In this document: in pieces, positions 28,701 to 35,863 of the stretch
Layout: the number at the start of each line of letters is the position of its first letter
Numbering within the stretch: position 1 is the stretch's first letter
Assembly (NCBI GenBank): GCA_910584865.1
Contig: CAJUCE010000033.1
Span: 1 to 57,278 of the forward strand
Reading direction: 5' to 3'
DNA from: an uncultured Acetatifactor sp.
GTDB lineage: Bacteria > Bacillota > Clostridia > Lachnospirales > Lachnospiraceae
DNA: 57,278 bases
Notes under the pieces: generated by a model
What the model was told of the DNA's origin: nothing
Database searches by the model: none
Seen by the model: only the letters and a program-made list of their open reading frames with translations
Position numbers and translations under genes: made by a program

Positions 28701-29071
28701 ATTCTGTATACACGGCTCTTTTTTCGGAGAATCCTGCCGGTACGGATACTGACAGCGCGCCGGACTATAGGGCAGATGCGGATATGGGCGGATGGGAGGC
28801 TGTCTACGACTTTCTGGATGATGTAGAGAAAGCCTGCGCTGCGGAGATGATGAAGAATAAGATTCCGGCTCCTGACGTCGTTGGATACGAGCTTGAGGGT
28901 AACAGGAACGGAGCTGTAATCGGTGAGGCTTCCATGGCATGGACGAAAGAGAAGGTGGTACTTCTTCTGCCGGGACAGGAGGCGTATTCCGAAGTATTTC
29001 AGCATGAGGGATGGAAGGTGCTTTTGGCAGCGGAGAAACTGACAAGAGACAAATTTGGGGGTGAAGGATGA
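22733..29071 (+). CDS. Giant DEAD/DEAH-DUF1998 helicase with C-terminal nuclease-like domain (YprA/DruE/DrmA-B-like)
   Basis: A 2112-aa protein. The helicase core has Walker A GTGSGKTE near residue 100, DELHTFDGAQG near 228, TSATMGG near 265, the family hallmark FTDNVQDASHHAG near 625, TPTLEMGIN near 1014 and QRAGRGGRTDG near 1043. Cys pairs (CRDCG near 481, CPFCG near 583, CDVCG near 922, CPSC with CDKCG near 1345-1365, CKYCG near 1476) suggest zinc clusters. The DUF1998/MZB end includes GGTGYLRQ and CTCREEKNKDGCYKCLY near 1620. After that, PDFVLWP near 1743, AVFTDGFTFHKD near 1760 and VWSLSYNDV near 1790 look like a Vsr/PD-(D/E)XK nuclease. Size and layout are closest to DruE; DISARM splits comparable parts between DrmA and DrmB. 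Confidence 0.87.
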   Translation: MIPSVLARQIQSGLKDYIDTTFPITNLVFRDSLKQMLSEPKKVFHEPYVAVRLPFRAADGQPWLFRSIRPVYTPHVHQQKAFHRLTGDHGRSTLVATGTGSGKTECFLYPILEYCYRHRGENGIKALILYPMNALAADQAKRMAELVDGSPELKSAKIRVGMYVGGTEKNAAKMMMPEKVITDHDTLLASPPDILMTNYKMLDYLLVRPKDAELWKWNQPETLKYIAVDELHTFDGAQGTDLACLLRRLKARLHILPGHLCCIGTSATMGGEETSGNIRKYAEDIFGEAFEENSIITEDRLSPEEYFAEADVDYFRIPDRKTVERLETLVLQDDLEEYLKVAAAAWLEDFGTEDILRDDARVRLGSALKRHSVFRELITRAKGNYRQSSAAAKELEERFPEFAELGAGGASALEALYALISHARTADSRGGIRPFLTVQVQVWMRELRRLMAKVDDKDIDFALASDLNETQAKHYLPVVNCRDCGETGWATAVNEVGSIALGDLPAFYNLYFDCDPRIRIIFPHLKGESAEVSMDEKQVLSPEDMELSLEEREGQLSGSGHRTFPVWTFQPEISGTGRGRNFVCPFCGSRGGLAIMGVRSATAISACVSELYASHFNDDKKLLAFTDNVQDASHHAGFFNSRTWRFGLRMAMQQYSKRQKEEKSLKDFTEECVRYWKGEMGNEKFLSYFVAPSLTWMRGYDNLIAKGAWIADKDGTAFMESVTKRAEYEMMLEFGMSARIGRSLEKSGCCVTCFALDGAAERILDRVVSEYGLLDGVSKEECERMLMGVLLTMKQNGAFSNPIYIPYVENGGSRFVYRTNKWLPGMREGRNAPKFITMGGRAKKAWFFDDISIRSWYGKWIGKYLPVMHSEDACVQVLSVMLEELTAAGAVDRLKGPENIPAWGISYQKTTVSRDTVQMACDVCGNRITVAGKNRHSTEGMCCLRTACSGHYVEALDEGLDFYGKLYHNGEMVRIVAREHTGLLDREPREELERDFQKKKDAQMPWDANLLSCTPTLEMGINIGDLSTVVMCSIPPAQAQYAQRAGRGGRTDGNSLVIAVANARPHDLYFYAEPEEMIRGSVEPPKVFLRATSVLSRQFMAYCMDSWVKTGKADVPLKLNQILSALDGRNKKRFPYNYLNYVQDNLSGLVRTFIQTFDAGADEEERLDENAKKEIADFAMGDGQGGETLQSRIFDEFRSIREHKKAIQTNIDELNALIRQLEAKPKDSSYDEEMKDLKGEAAALGRIVMNINEKNTFAFMSDQGLLPNYAFPEAGIVLKAILYRGENPEEGEKPKGEKYTYEYSRSASSAISEFAPLNSFYAGGKKLNIDQVDINTTKIERWRLCPSCSHAELESSGRPRIACDKCGSPGWGDAGQVRPMLKVQMVYSNMKYKESISSDDSDDRTTKFYHKEMLVEIEDDKDIDPAYSMGEGEIPFGYEFVKKATMREINFGEKDFSGEKLFVAGEEAVRKGFLVCKYCGKIQLPNRPPQHTRYCRMVKDARTDPMQEPYEECLFLYRQFTTEAIRILVPATSLDTSRVRVESFVAAFMLGMKKKFGNIDHLGATVSQEPVPDADYRNQYLVIYDTVPGGTGYLRQLMNDRHGMINVMQLAVEAMEKCTCREEKNKDGCYKCLYAYRQSQHIGEISKRAALAMFKRILSGKDKLCRIRKLSLINTNPLIGSELERQFLEAFNRLGSVNRMVSVNQKLVNEKEGYSLRIGECTWNIEPQVDLGPSEGVAVKCIPDFVLWPVRTTGTQKPVAVFTDGFTFHKDNVADDFLKRMAILQSGKYRVWSLSYNDVQDVFRSRGDYKTDTWLYDKLPGGSRMYMSYVKAINAQGLMPAKKSPFELLVEYLSRPDAEELFAVHGKAFAFSLLDYTLMDRQKVYDAQAREWQSAYRSMDSLRRVCPYGRAVYGMWEPRQTQGNLRIYSMLSMDDRDKKMDAPIRVLAVLNDSDSRTDYYNKDWNGFLSFCNNMQFVENALFMTRKGISNSVYTALFSENPAGTDTDSAPDYRADADMGGWEAVYDFLDDVEKACAAEMMKNKIPAPDVVGYELEGNRNGAVIGEASMAWTKEKVVLLLPGQEAYSEVFQHEGWKVLLAAEKLTRDKFGGEG

Positions 29072-31161
29072 TGGATAAGCCTATGGTTGCGATTTCAACG
29101 GATTTTCTGACTTCTTTTGCGGCATTGCCCAGAAGTAAGCAGGGAAAAGCCACGGAATTTTTTAATAAGTTCCGTACCAATCCCAATTCTGTCGGGATTC
29201 ATTATGAAAAAATTGAGGAAGGCATTGACAGGAATATCTGCTCGGTGCGCATTGACGATACATACAGGGCGATCGTAGTCAGATGCCCTGATACGAACGT
29301 GTATATGCTGCTCTGGGTGGACCATCATGACGAAGCCTATGCATGGGCAAAGCGCAAAAAGTGCTCCATCAATAAGGTTACAGGCGGGGTTCAGGTATTT
29401 GAAGTACAGGAAGTGACCGTGGAGAAACAGGTTGAAAGGGAAACGGTTTTCGGAGCCTATACGGATGAACAGCTGATCCGCATAGGGCTTCCGCAAGAGC
29501 AGGTTCCCATGGTAAAGAGCATTGAAACGGTGGATGCGTTTTATGCCATGAAGAAGAGCTTTCCGGAAGAAGCATATGAGGGCCTGGAATGGCTGGCGCA
29601 CGGATTTGATTATGAAGAAGTAGTCAAGACGCTGTATGAGGAAACGCCTGTGACCGCAGGAGACGAAGATATGGCTAAAGCGCTGCAGTCAGATTCCAGC
29701 AGGAAGAGCTTCGTAATAGTAGACGGAGAAGAGGAACTGAAGCGAATCATGGCAGAGCCCCTTGAAAAATGGAGAATTTTCCTGCATCCCACACAGAGAA
29801 GAATCGTCAACAGAGACTATGCAGGCCCGGCAAAAGTTCTCGGCGGAGCCGGTACGGGAAAGACTGTGGTGGCCATGCACAGAGCAAAGAGGCTGGCGGC
29901 AGAGCTTCCTGCGGAAAAGCGTATACTTTTTACTACTTTTACCAAAAACCTGGGGGATGATATTCGGGAAAATCTTCGAAAGATTGCGGTTGTGGATCAG
30001 ATGAAGAAGATAGAAGTCATCAACCTGGATGCGTGGGTGGCTTCCTTCCTTCGTGAGCAGGGGTACGAGTATAGTATTTCCTATGGAGAGGAACTGGATA
30101 AGGTTTGGGATGCTGCCATTGCCCGGGCGGGCGGAGCGCTGGATTATACAAAGAATTTCTATATCGATGAATGGATTAAGGTGGTCCAGGCACAGGAGGC
30201 CTATACAAAAGAGAAGTACATCAAGGCTTCCCGCATCGGCAGGGGGCTTCGTCTTGACCGCATGAAGCGTGTGAAGGTATGGGGGGTATTTGAAGAATAC
30301 ATGTGCCTGTGTGACGAGCGCAAACTCCGGGATTCCGAGTATGCAATGTATGAGTGCCGCATCATTCTGGAGAAACAGTTCTCTGTGGGAAGATATGAGA
30401 ATATCATCGTGGACGAGGGGCAGGATTTCAGCCCCAGTGCTTACCGTTTGATTCGGGCGCTTGCAGGTGAACAGCACCGGAACGATATCTTTATCGTGGG
30501 AGATGCCCACCAGAGAATCTACCGCAACAGAGCGGTTCTTTCCAAGTGCGGCATCAATGTGCGCGGCAGGGCCAGAAAACTCCGCATCAATTACAGGACC
30601 ACAGAAGAGATTAGAAAATATGCTTTCGGACTTCTGAAGGGTGTATCCTTTGACGATATGGATGAGGAGTATGATGACGGTGATAATTGCCAGTCCCTGA
30701 CACATGGAGAAGTTCCGGTGATCAGGAGGTTTGAAACACCGGAAGAAGAGTTGGATTTCATCATGGGAGAAATAAGGGAGCTTGAAGGAACGGGCGTCCG
30801 CCGGAAGGACATTTGTGTCGTGGCAAGAGCACACAGGTTGGTTGATGCCTATAAAGACGGTTTGAGAAATAACGGATTTGAGATATATGAGATAAAGGCC
30901 AGCAAGGTGGATGACCGTTCTTATGATGGGGTGCGCATTGCCACTATGCACAGAGTGAAGGGATTGGAGTTTGGCTATATCTTTGCGGCAGGCGTGAATA
31001 ATAAGGCACTTCCGAATGGCGTGCGAAGCGATTTCTCTGATGATGTTTCCCTTGAGGAATTTGAAACGGAAGAGAAGTGCCTGCTTTATGTGGCGCTTAC
31101 CAGGGCAAGGGCAGGAGCGTATGTGACCTGCTACGGGACGATGTCGAATCTGATTGTGTAG
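29068..31161 (+). CDS. RelE/ParE-like domain fused to UvrD-family helicase
   Basis: A 697-aa protein. Residues 1-95 resemble a RelE/ParE toxin fold (FLTSFAALPRSKQGKATEFF, then CSVRIDDTYRAIVV and LLWVDHHDEAYAWA). Residues about 245-697 are a superfamily 1 helicase: GGAGTGKTVVAMHRA near 260, DEGQDFSP near 448, INYRTTEEIRKYA near 507, MHRVKGLEFG near 632 and LYVALTRARAG near 672. The start ATG overlaps the upstream stop (ATGA), so it is the last gene of the operon. Family knowledge: such fusions occur in many defence islands. Whether the RelE domain still cleaves RNA or only binds nucleic acid cannot be told from sequence. Confidence 0.87.
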   Translation: MMDKPMVAISTDFLTSFAALPRSKQGKATEFFNKFRTNPNSVGIHYEKIEEGIDRNICSVRIDDTYRAIVVRCPDTNVYMLLWVDHHDEAYAWAKRKKCSINKVTGGVQVFEVQEVTVEKQVERETVFGAYTDEQLIRIGLPQEQVPMVKSIETVDAFYAMKKSFPEEAYEGLEWLAHGFDYEEVVKTLYEETPVTAGDEDMAKALQSDSSRKSFVIVDGEEELKRIMAEPLEKWRIFLHPTQRRIVNRDYAGPAKVLGGAGTGKTVVAMHRAKRLAAELPAEKRILFTTFTKNLGDDIRENLRKIAVVDQMKKIEVINLDAWVASFLREQGYEYSISYGEELDKVWDAAIARAGGALDYTKNFYIDEWIKVVQAQEAYTKEKYIKASRIGRGLRLDRMKRVKVWGVFEEYMCLCDERKLRDSEYAMYECRIILEKQFSVGRYENIIVDEGQDFSPSAYRLIRALAGEQHRNDIFIVGDAHQRIYRNRAVLSKCGINVRGRARKLRINYRTTEEIRKYAFGLLKGVSFDDMDEEYDDGDNCQSLTHGEVPVIRRFETPEEELDFIMGEIRELEGTGVRRKDICVVARAHRLVDAYKDGLRNNGFEIYEIKASKVDDRSYDGVRIATMHRVKGLEFGYIFAAGVNNKALPNGVRSDFSDDVSLEEFETEEKCLLYVALTRARAGAYVTCYGTMSNLIV

Positions 31162-31164
31162 GAG

Positions 31165-31197
31165 GAAGCCTCTTCTGTATTACGGCAGGAAGATCGC
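31165..31197 (+). pseudogene. Short remnant of an alpha/beta-hydrolase paralogue
   Basis: Eleven codons (KPLLYYGRKIA) match the intact gene at 35141-35698 (KPLLYYSRKIA). Nucleotide differences are almost all at third codon positions. Nothing else of the gene is recognisable. This suggests an old partial duplication, now debris just downstream of the defence operon. The following 150 bp (to 31348) hold no gene I can support. Confidence 0.4.
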
Positions 31198-31348
31198 TGT
31201 TCTTCACAGGCGGAGGGATTTTCTGCTTGCGTCTGCAACTGGTGCTAAAGAAGGCACAGAAGAAATAAGACACTTAAGGGGCGGAGAATCCGGCCATAAA
31301 AACCCTGGACGCCATAACCCTGTCCAGGAAACTGATGAAGGGCCATAA

Positions 31349-31612
31349 CTGGAATATGCCTACAACGGAACCAAGTGGTGGGACTATACGGGATATCTCC
31401 TGAACGGACGCATCTGCGCGGAAGGGCTGTTGGTCTTCGGCATCGGCGGCATGGCCATCATATATGTCCTGGCTCCCTCGCTGGACGGGCTGTTCCGCAG
31501 AGTGCCGTCCAGGGTGCTGATGGCAGCAGGACTGGTCTTGCTGCTGCTCTTTGCCGCGGACCAGTTCTATTCCGCAGGGCATCCCAATACGGGAAAGGGC
31601 ATCACGGATTAT
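31349..31612 (+). pseudogene. Truncated CmpB-like membrane protein (putative ABC-transporter type IV, PF06541-like)
   Basis: The frame opens after a TAA and encodes NGTKWWDYTGYLLNGRICAE, then FGIGGMAIIYVLAPSL and HPNTGKGITDY, the typical end of the PF06541-like family. The N-terminal half and start codon are missing. The frame continues without a stop into the metallophosphoesterase sequence, so the two genes have been joined by a deletion. Confidence 0.6.
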
Positions 31613-32535
31613 GAGGCAGGCATCCTGGCGGCTTTTCTCTTGGAGCCCTCGCCTGCAAAACGGCTGTTGAAGCAGTTTTCCAACACCTGGCTGGGAGTGT
31701 TGCTCTATGCCCTGCTGGTTATCCTCATGGCGGATTTGCTGCGCCTTGGGGTAAAGCGCCTACTCTCCGGGGGAAACTCCCGTTGGAAAGAACGGCTGTT
31801 CTCGCGAAGGGGGCATGGGATCATCGGTTTAGGCTGTATTCTCTGTGTGGGCGGTCTCAGCCTGGCGGGGATTGTCAGCGCGGACCATATCAGCGTGACG
31901 AATTATGAGCTGTCCGTGGACAAGGAGGTACCGGGACTGGATGAGCTGAAGATTATTCTGGCGGCGGACCTCCATCTGGGATACAGCATCGGCATCTGGC
32001 ACATGGAACAGATGGTGGACCTTATCAATCAGGAAGACGCAGATATTGTAGTTATAGCGGGGGATATTTTCGACAATGAATATGAGGCCCTGGAAGACCC
32101 GGAACTTCTGGCGGAAGTCCTGGGCGGGATACAGAGCCGGTACGGCGTCTACGCCTGTTATGGCAACCATGACATCAAAGAAAAAGTCCTGGCCGGCTTC
32201 ACCTTTGCCGGCAGCGGGGAAAAGGCCAGCGACCCCAGGATGGATGCCTTTCTGGAGAAGGCGGGCATACGGCTGCTCCGGGAGGAGGGCGTGCTGATCG
32301 ATGACGCGTTCTATCTGTACGGCAGGCCGGACTACGGCAGGCCCGGCAGGGGAATCCGCGTCAGGAAGACGCCGGAACAGCTCACGGAGGGGCAGGCCCG
32401 TCATCGTCATTGATCATCAGCCCAGAGAACTGCAGGAACTGGCAAATGCGGGAGTGGACCTGGACCTGTGCGGGCACACCCATGACGGCCAAACGTTCCC
32501 GGGGAACCTGACGGTCTGCCTATTCTGGGAGAATA
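31613..32535 (+). pseudogene. Frameshifted membrane-anchored metallophosphoesterase
   Basis: Hydrophobic segments (WLGVLLYALLVILMADLL and IIGLGCILCVGG) precede a calcineurin-like domain with DLHLGYS, GDIFDN and CYGNHD. The frame then runs off at about 32389-32392 (a GGGG tract); the continuation, PVIVIDHQP and DLCGHTHDGQ, lies in the +1 register, and similarity ends near CLFWEN. So the gene has lost its start to a fusion, carries a frameshift and is cut at its C-terminus. It should be non-functional. Confidence 0.75.
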
Positions 32536-32759
32536 TTAAGCTCGGCGTATTCCGAAAGGCTCCTTACTTCCGAAAGCCGCTCCATCCATTCCGGCCCCGC
32601 GCCTGTCACTGGCACTACAAAAGCCATGGGCATGGCAAACAGCCCGCCTTCTCTGCCCAAAACAGCCCGGTTTCTATATATCCTGTGTCTCCCGGACGGC
32701 CGCGTTTTCCCGGGAAATAGCCACTCCATTTTCCCGTTTGTCCGGATTCCCCGCCGGGC

Positions 32760-33044
32760 TTAAGGTATCCGTCCGGTATCTGCTTCCTTATGGAACTGCT
32801 TCCCGGGATACAGGCTCCTTCTCTCTGCGCCATTCTCCAATTGTTTTCCGCCGTCTGCCGTATAGTGCACCACATTCAGTATATGAAGCGGATTATGGAA
32901 CAGCGTAGCCGGCGCCAACAGGCGCACCGCTACCAACAGCCACAGGGCATACTGTATGCGCCGGCTGATTTTCTCCTTCCACATACCCCTGAGCAGAACC
33001 ATTGCCGCGATCAAAAATGAAGAAGTAATCGCGGTCTCCGCCAT
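32760..33044 (-). pseudogene. 5' fragment of a BlaR1/MecR1-type M56 peptidase gene
   Basis: Reading leftwards from the ATG at 33044 (with a GGGGAGA site), the product starts TAITSSFLIAAMVLLRG and continues with RRIQYALWLLVAVRLLAPAT, the characteristic first two membrane helices of M56 antirepressor/sensor peptidases. After about 60 residues the similarity fades and the frame ends, so the peptidase domain is missing. The 32536-32759 stretch to its left shows no clear gene. Confidence 0.6.
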
Positions 33045-33149
33045 AAGGCATCTCCCCTTCCTGTGCCTTTTTGTGCTACTTGAGTCACCCCAATTGCGTC
33101 ATGGAGATCTATTTGTGTCAACTTTTTTCAAAGCCGCTTATGTGGCGGC

Positions 33150-33178
33150 TTGCAAATGTCACTTCATTGGGATATACT
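33150..33178 (+). promoter_or_regulatory. Sigma-A promoter of AAA/PD-(D/E)XK copy 2
   Basis: TTGCAA at 33150-33155, a 17-bp spacer and TATACT at 33173-33178, 30 bp before the ATG at 33209. A 7-bp hairpin (AAGCCGC...GCGGCTT) overlaps the -35 side and might be an operator. Confidence 0.65.
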
Positions 33179-33208
33179 ACAGCTATGACAATATCGGGGG
33201 TGACTTTC

Positions 33209-34798
33209 ATGGGAACATATTATAATCCGGGAAATAAAGGATTCCAGAAAATACTGCATTCGGAATATGTGGATAAAACCGGCTTAATTGCATTAATCAA
33301 TCAGACCATAGGGACAACAGGGATGCTGACGTGCATCAGCAGGCCAAGGCGTTTTGGAAAGTCCTATGCGGCAAAGATGCTGTGCGCATACTACGACTGT
33401 TCCTGCGATTCTCGTGCGCTCTTTGACGATAAGGAGATTGCGGGGACAGAAGGGTATCTGAAGCACCTGAACCAGTATAATGTGATTAACCTGGACATCA
33501 CCGGATTTGTTTCCGAGGCAACGACAATGGATCTGCCCCTTTTAAATGTACCGAATATGATTGCCGACGCGGTATACAGGGAGCTGACGGAAAGCTACCC
33601 GGAACTGGAGGGGAAAAGCCTTGGGGATGCCATGATCGACTGTGTGGAAAAGTCAGGGAAAAAATTTGTATTTATTATTGATGAGTGGGATGCGCTGATC
33701 CGGGAGGCAAAAGGCGACAGGGCAGTGCAGAAGAAGTACCTGAATTTCCTCAGGGGATGGTTCAAAAACAGCAGCTTTACACCGAGGGTGGTGGCAGCAG
33801 CTTATATGACGGGGATTCTGCCCATCAAGAAGGACGGCTCCCAGTCGGCTATCTCGGATTTTATAGAATATTCGATTCTTGACCCGGGCGGATTTGCGGC
33901 GTATACAGGTTTCACGGAAGGTGAGGTAAGGAGGCTGTGCGCAAGCTACGGGATGAATTTTGAGGATGCCAGAAAATGGTACGACGGGTATGATTTTTCG
34001 GATATCGGTCCAGTCTACAATCCCTATTCGGTCATGTTGGCCATGAGGAAGAGGAAGTTTGGCTCCTACTGGCAGAAAACCTCTGCGGCGGAATCGCTGA
34101 TGACCTATATCAACATGGATTTCGAGGGGTTGCAGGAGATTGTCTCCCGGCTGATTTCCGGGGAGGAGATAGAGGTTGACACAGATGATTTTGAGAATGA
34201 TTTTGAAACATTTAAGAGCCGCGATGATGTACTGACATTGCTCATCCATCTGGGGTACCTGACATGGAATGAGGAAGACGGCACGGTGCGCATCCCCAAT
34301 GAAGAGGTGAGAGGCGAGTTCCGGAAAATACTGAAGGGCACCAATGCCAGTCGGAAATGGATGGAACTGATCAGCCGTTCCCGCAGGCTCCTGGAGGATA
34401 CGATTGCAGGCAACGGGGAGGCGGCAGCGAAAGCCATAGAAGCAATACACGATACCCAGTACGCCCCAACATTCTACAACAATGAACAGGCATTGCGGTA
34501 TGTGATTAAGTTTGCCTATATCGCCGCGGTAGACCAGTACCTGAAGGTGGAGGAGCTGCCCTCCGGGAAGGGGATTGCGGATGTGGTGTACCTGCCGAAA
34601 AGGAACTCCATGCTCCCGGCGTTAGTGGTTGAGCTGAAGTGGAATAAGACATCAGAGGGAGCAATCCGGCAAATCACGGAGAAGAATTATCCTGCGGTGT
34701 TGGAGGGATATGGCGGCGAGGTGGTCATGGCGGGCATCAATTATGACGTGGAGAAGAAGGTTCACAGCTGCCTGATTGAGAGAATCCGGAAACATTGA
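33209..34798 (+). CDS. AAA-ATPase / PD-(D/E)XK (DUF1703-type) protein, copy 2
   Basis: A 529-aa paralogue of the protein at 11982-13571 with the same length and motifs: P-loop RPRRFGKSYAAK, Walker B FVFIIDEWDALI, C-terminal ADVVYLP and VVELKWNK. Differences cluster at the first 35 residues, around residues 80-115 and around 330-380; long blocks between are identical, the pattern of gene conversion. Flanking DNA is unrelated to copy 1 on both sides, so only the reading frame is shared. It has its own promoter and a GGGGGTGAC ribosome binding site. It sits among gene fragments, with the remains of an amidohydrolase right behind it. Confidence 0.88.
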   Translation: MGTYYNPGNKGFQKILHSEYVDKTGLIALINQTIGTTGMLTCISRPRRFGKSYAAKMLCAYYDCSCDSRALFDDKEIAGTEGYLKHLNQYNVINLDITGFVSEATTMDLPLLNVPNMIADAVYRELTESYPELEGKSLGDAMIDCVEKSGKKFVFIIDEWDALIREAKGDRAVQKKYLNFLRGWFKNSSFTPRVVAAAYMTGILPIKKDGSQSAISDFIEYSILDPGGFAAYTGFTEGEVRRLCASYGMNFEDARKWYDGYDFSDIGPVYNPYSVMLAMRKRKFGSYWQKTSAAESLMTYINMDFEGLQEIVSRLISGEEIEVDTDDFENDFETFKSRDDVLTLLIHLGYLTWNEEDGTVRIPNEEVRGEFRKILKGTNASRKWMELISRSRRLLEDTIAGNGEAAAKAIEAIHDTQYAPTFYNNEQALRYVIKFAYIAAVDQYLKVEELPSGKGIADVVYLPKRNSMLPALVVELKWNKTSEGAIRQITEKNYPAVLEGYGGEVVMAGINYDVEKKVHSCLIERIRKH

Positions 34799-34799
34799 T

Positions 34800-35027
34800 G
34801 CTGACGGCACGGCAGCATGGGAAAAGGCATCGGTGCTCATCGAAGACGGCATGATTTCCAGGAGAACCGTTTTTGGAGAGCGGCAGGGGGCCACCGGGAA
34901 TGCGGCGGAGGCTTTTGGAATTGAAAATGCCGGTAGCATTGCCCCCGGGCAGCCTGCCACCATGGTTGTTCTGGTGAAAGGCAGACCGGACCGGGATGTC
35001 ACGGACAGTGTTAAATTGTGCAGATAA
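34800..35027 (+). pseudogene. C-terminal fragment of an amidohydrolase
   Basis: The frame encodes KASVLIEDGMI, then AAEAFGIENAGSIAPGQPAT and MVVLVKGRPDRDV. This matches the end of metal-dependent amidohydrolases, where GSI-x-PG-x-AD-l-V-v-l and a final D-x-x-D segment are typical. The catalytic barrel is absent. It begins at the stop codon of the AAA gene, as if that gene had landed in it. Confidence 0.6.
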
Positions 35028-35067
35028 GGATGACAGGCCGTTGTTGGAAAGAGGGTAAAACAGAAGA

Positions 35068-35108
35068 TATACAATTTCAACTGGCAAATGTTATCAACTG
35101 TGAGTATA
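35068..35108 (+). repeat. Dispersed 40-bp promoter-like repeat, copy 1
   Basis: Starts TATACAATTTCAACTGGCAA and ends GTGAGTATA, giving short TATAC/GTATA inverted ends. Inside, TGGCAA and the adjoining TATAAA (35105-35110) are 17 bp apart, like a promoter, 31 bp before the gene at 35141. Related copies lie at 40377-40416 and 46188-46227. Confidence 0.65.
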
Positions 35109-35140
35109 AATAACAGAAAACAAAGGTGGGATGAGAAATT

Positions 35141-35698
35141 ATGGCAAAGACAGCCGTTTATTTTCCGGGAATAGGATACCATTGCGACAAACCCCTTCTG
35201 TATTACAGCAGGAAGATTGCCTGCGAACTGGGGTATCAGAATTACAGAAATATAAGCTACGCTTATGACGGCGGAAATATTCGCGGCAACGAAAGGAAAA
35301 TGAGAGAGGCATACGAAGCGCTGTTATTGCAGGCGGAAAGTCAGCTTGCAGACGTGGACTGGTTCGGCTTTGACGATGTGCTTTTCGTGTCAAAAAGCAT
35401 TGGAACAATCATTGCGGCGTCCTATGCGGAGAAACGCGGATTAAGAAACGTGAGGCATATTCTGTATACGCCCCTGGCCCAGACTTACCTTTTCGCGCCG
35501 GAGCACGGAATCGGCTTTATCGGGACGGCAGACCCCTGGAGCGATACGGATGAGATTATTCGGCTTTCTGAGGCAAACCGTATTCCGCTGACGGTATATG
35601 ACGGATGCAATCATTCTCTTGAGTGCGACGATACCTTGAAAAATCTTGAGCTTTTAAAAGACATTATGGGCAGGACAAGGGAATTTTGTATGGGATGA
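35141..35698 (+). CDS. Alpha/beta-hydrolase-like protein
   Basis: A 185-aa cytoplasmic protein. TAVYFPGIGYHCDKP opens the first strand, FVSKSIGTIIAASYA near residue 86 looks like the nucleophile elbow with a Ser, and DGCNHSLECDD near 153 supplies the C-terminal His. The protein is short for an alpha/beta hydrolase but complete in strand order. The ATG follows AGGTGGGATGAG. Substrate unknown. A small remnant of a paralogue lies at 31165-31197. The 40-bp repeat directly upstream may carry its promoter. Confidence 0.7.
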   Translation: MAKTAVYFPGIGYHCDKPLLYYSRKIACELGYQNYRNISYAYDGGNIRGNERKMREAYEALLLQAESQLADVDWFGFDDVLFVSKSIGTIIAASYAEKRGLRNVRHILYTPLAQTYLFAPEHGIGFIGTADPWSDTDEIIRLSEANRIPLTVYDGCNHSLECDDTLKNLELLKDIMGRTREFCMG

Positions 35699-35787
35699 AC
35701 TTGTGTGATGATTATTTTGTTCTCAACGGAAAACAATTCACAATACCTGCGAGGGTATCGGAACTTATTGATATTCTAAAGATGTAA
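35695..35787 (+). CDS. Possible 30-aa peptide overlapping the hydrolase stop
   Basis: ATG 35695 overlaps the previous stop (ATGA) and the frame runs 30 codons (DDYFVLNGKQFTIPARVSEL) to a TAA. Codon use looks coding, but the size suggests a stump of a larger gene rather than a finished protein. No ribosome binding site of its own. Confidence 0.3.
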   Translation: MNLCDDYFVLNGKQFTIPARVSELIDILKM

Positions 35788-35863
35788 AGCAATTCCAAGT
35801 CGAGCTTAATGGCGGCGAGGAATTCAAATACTTTGACTGAATTGTGTTCTCCGGATACTAAAA

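Noticed and set aside
29689..30951. 420-codon minus-strand frame
   Set aside because: Antisense shadow of the UvrD gene, with no ribosome binding site or recognisable motifs.
13728..31161. Standard type I restriction-modification or BREX system
   Set aside because: No HsdS or HsdR, and no BrxL, PglZ or BrxC-like gene is present. The DUF1998 giant helicase does not belong to those systems.
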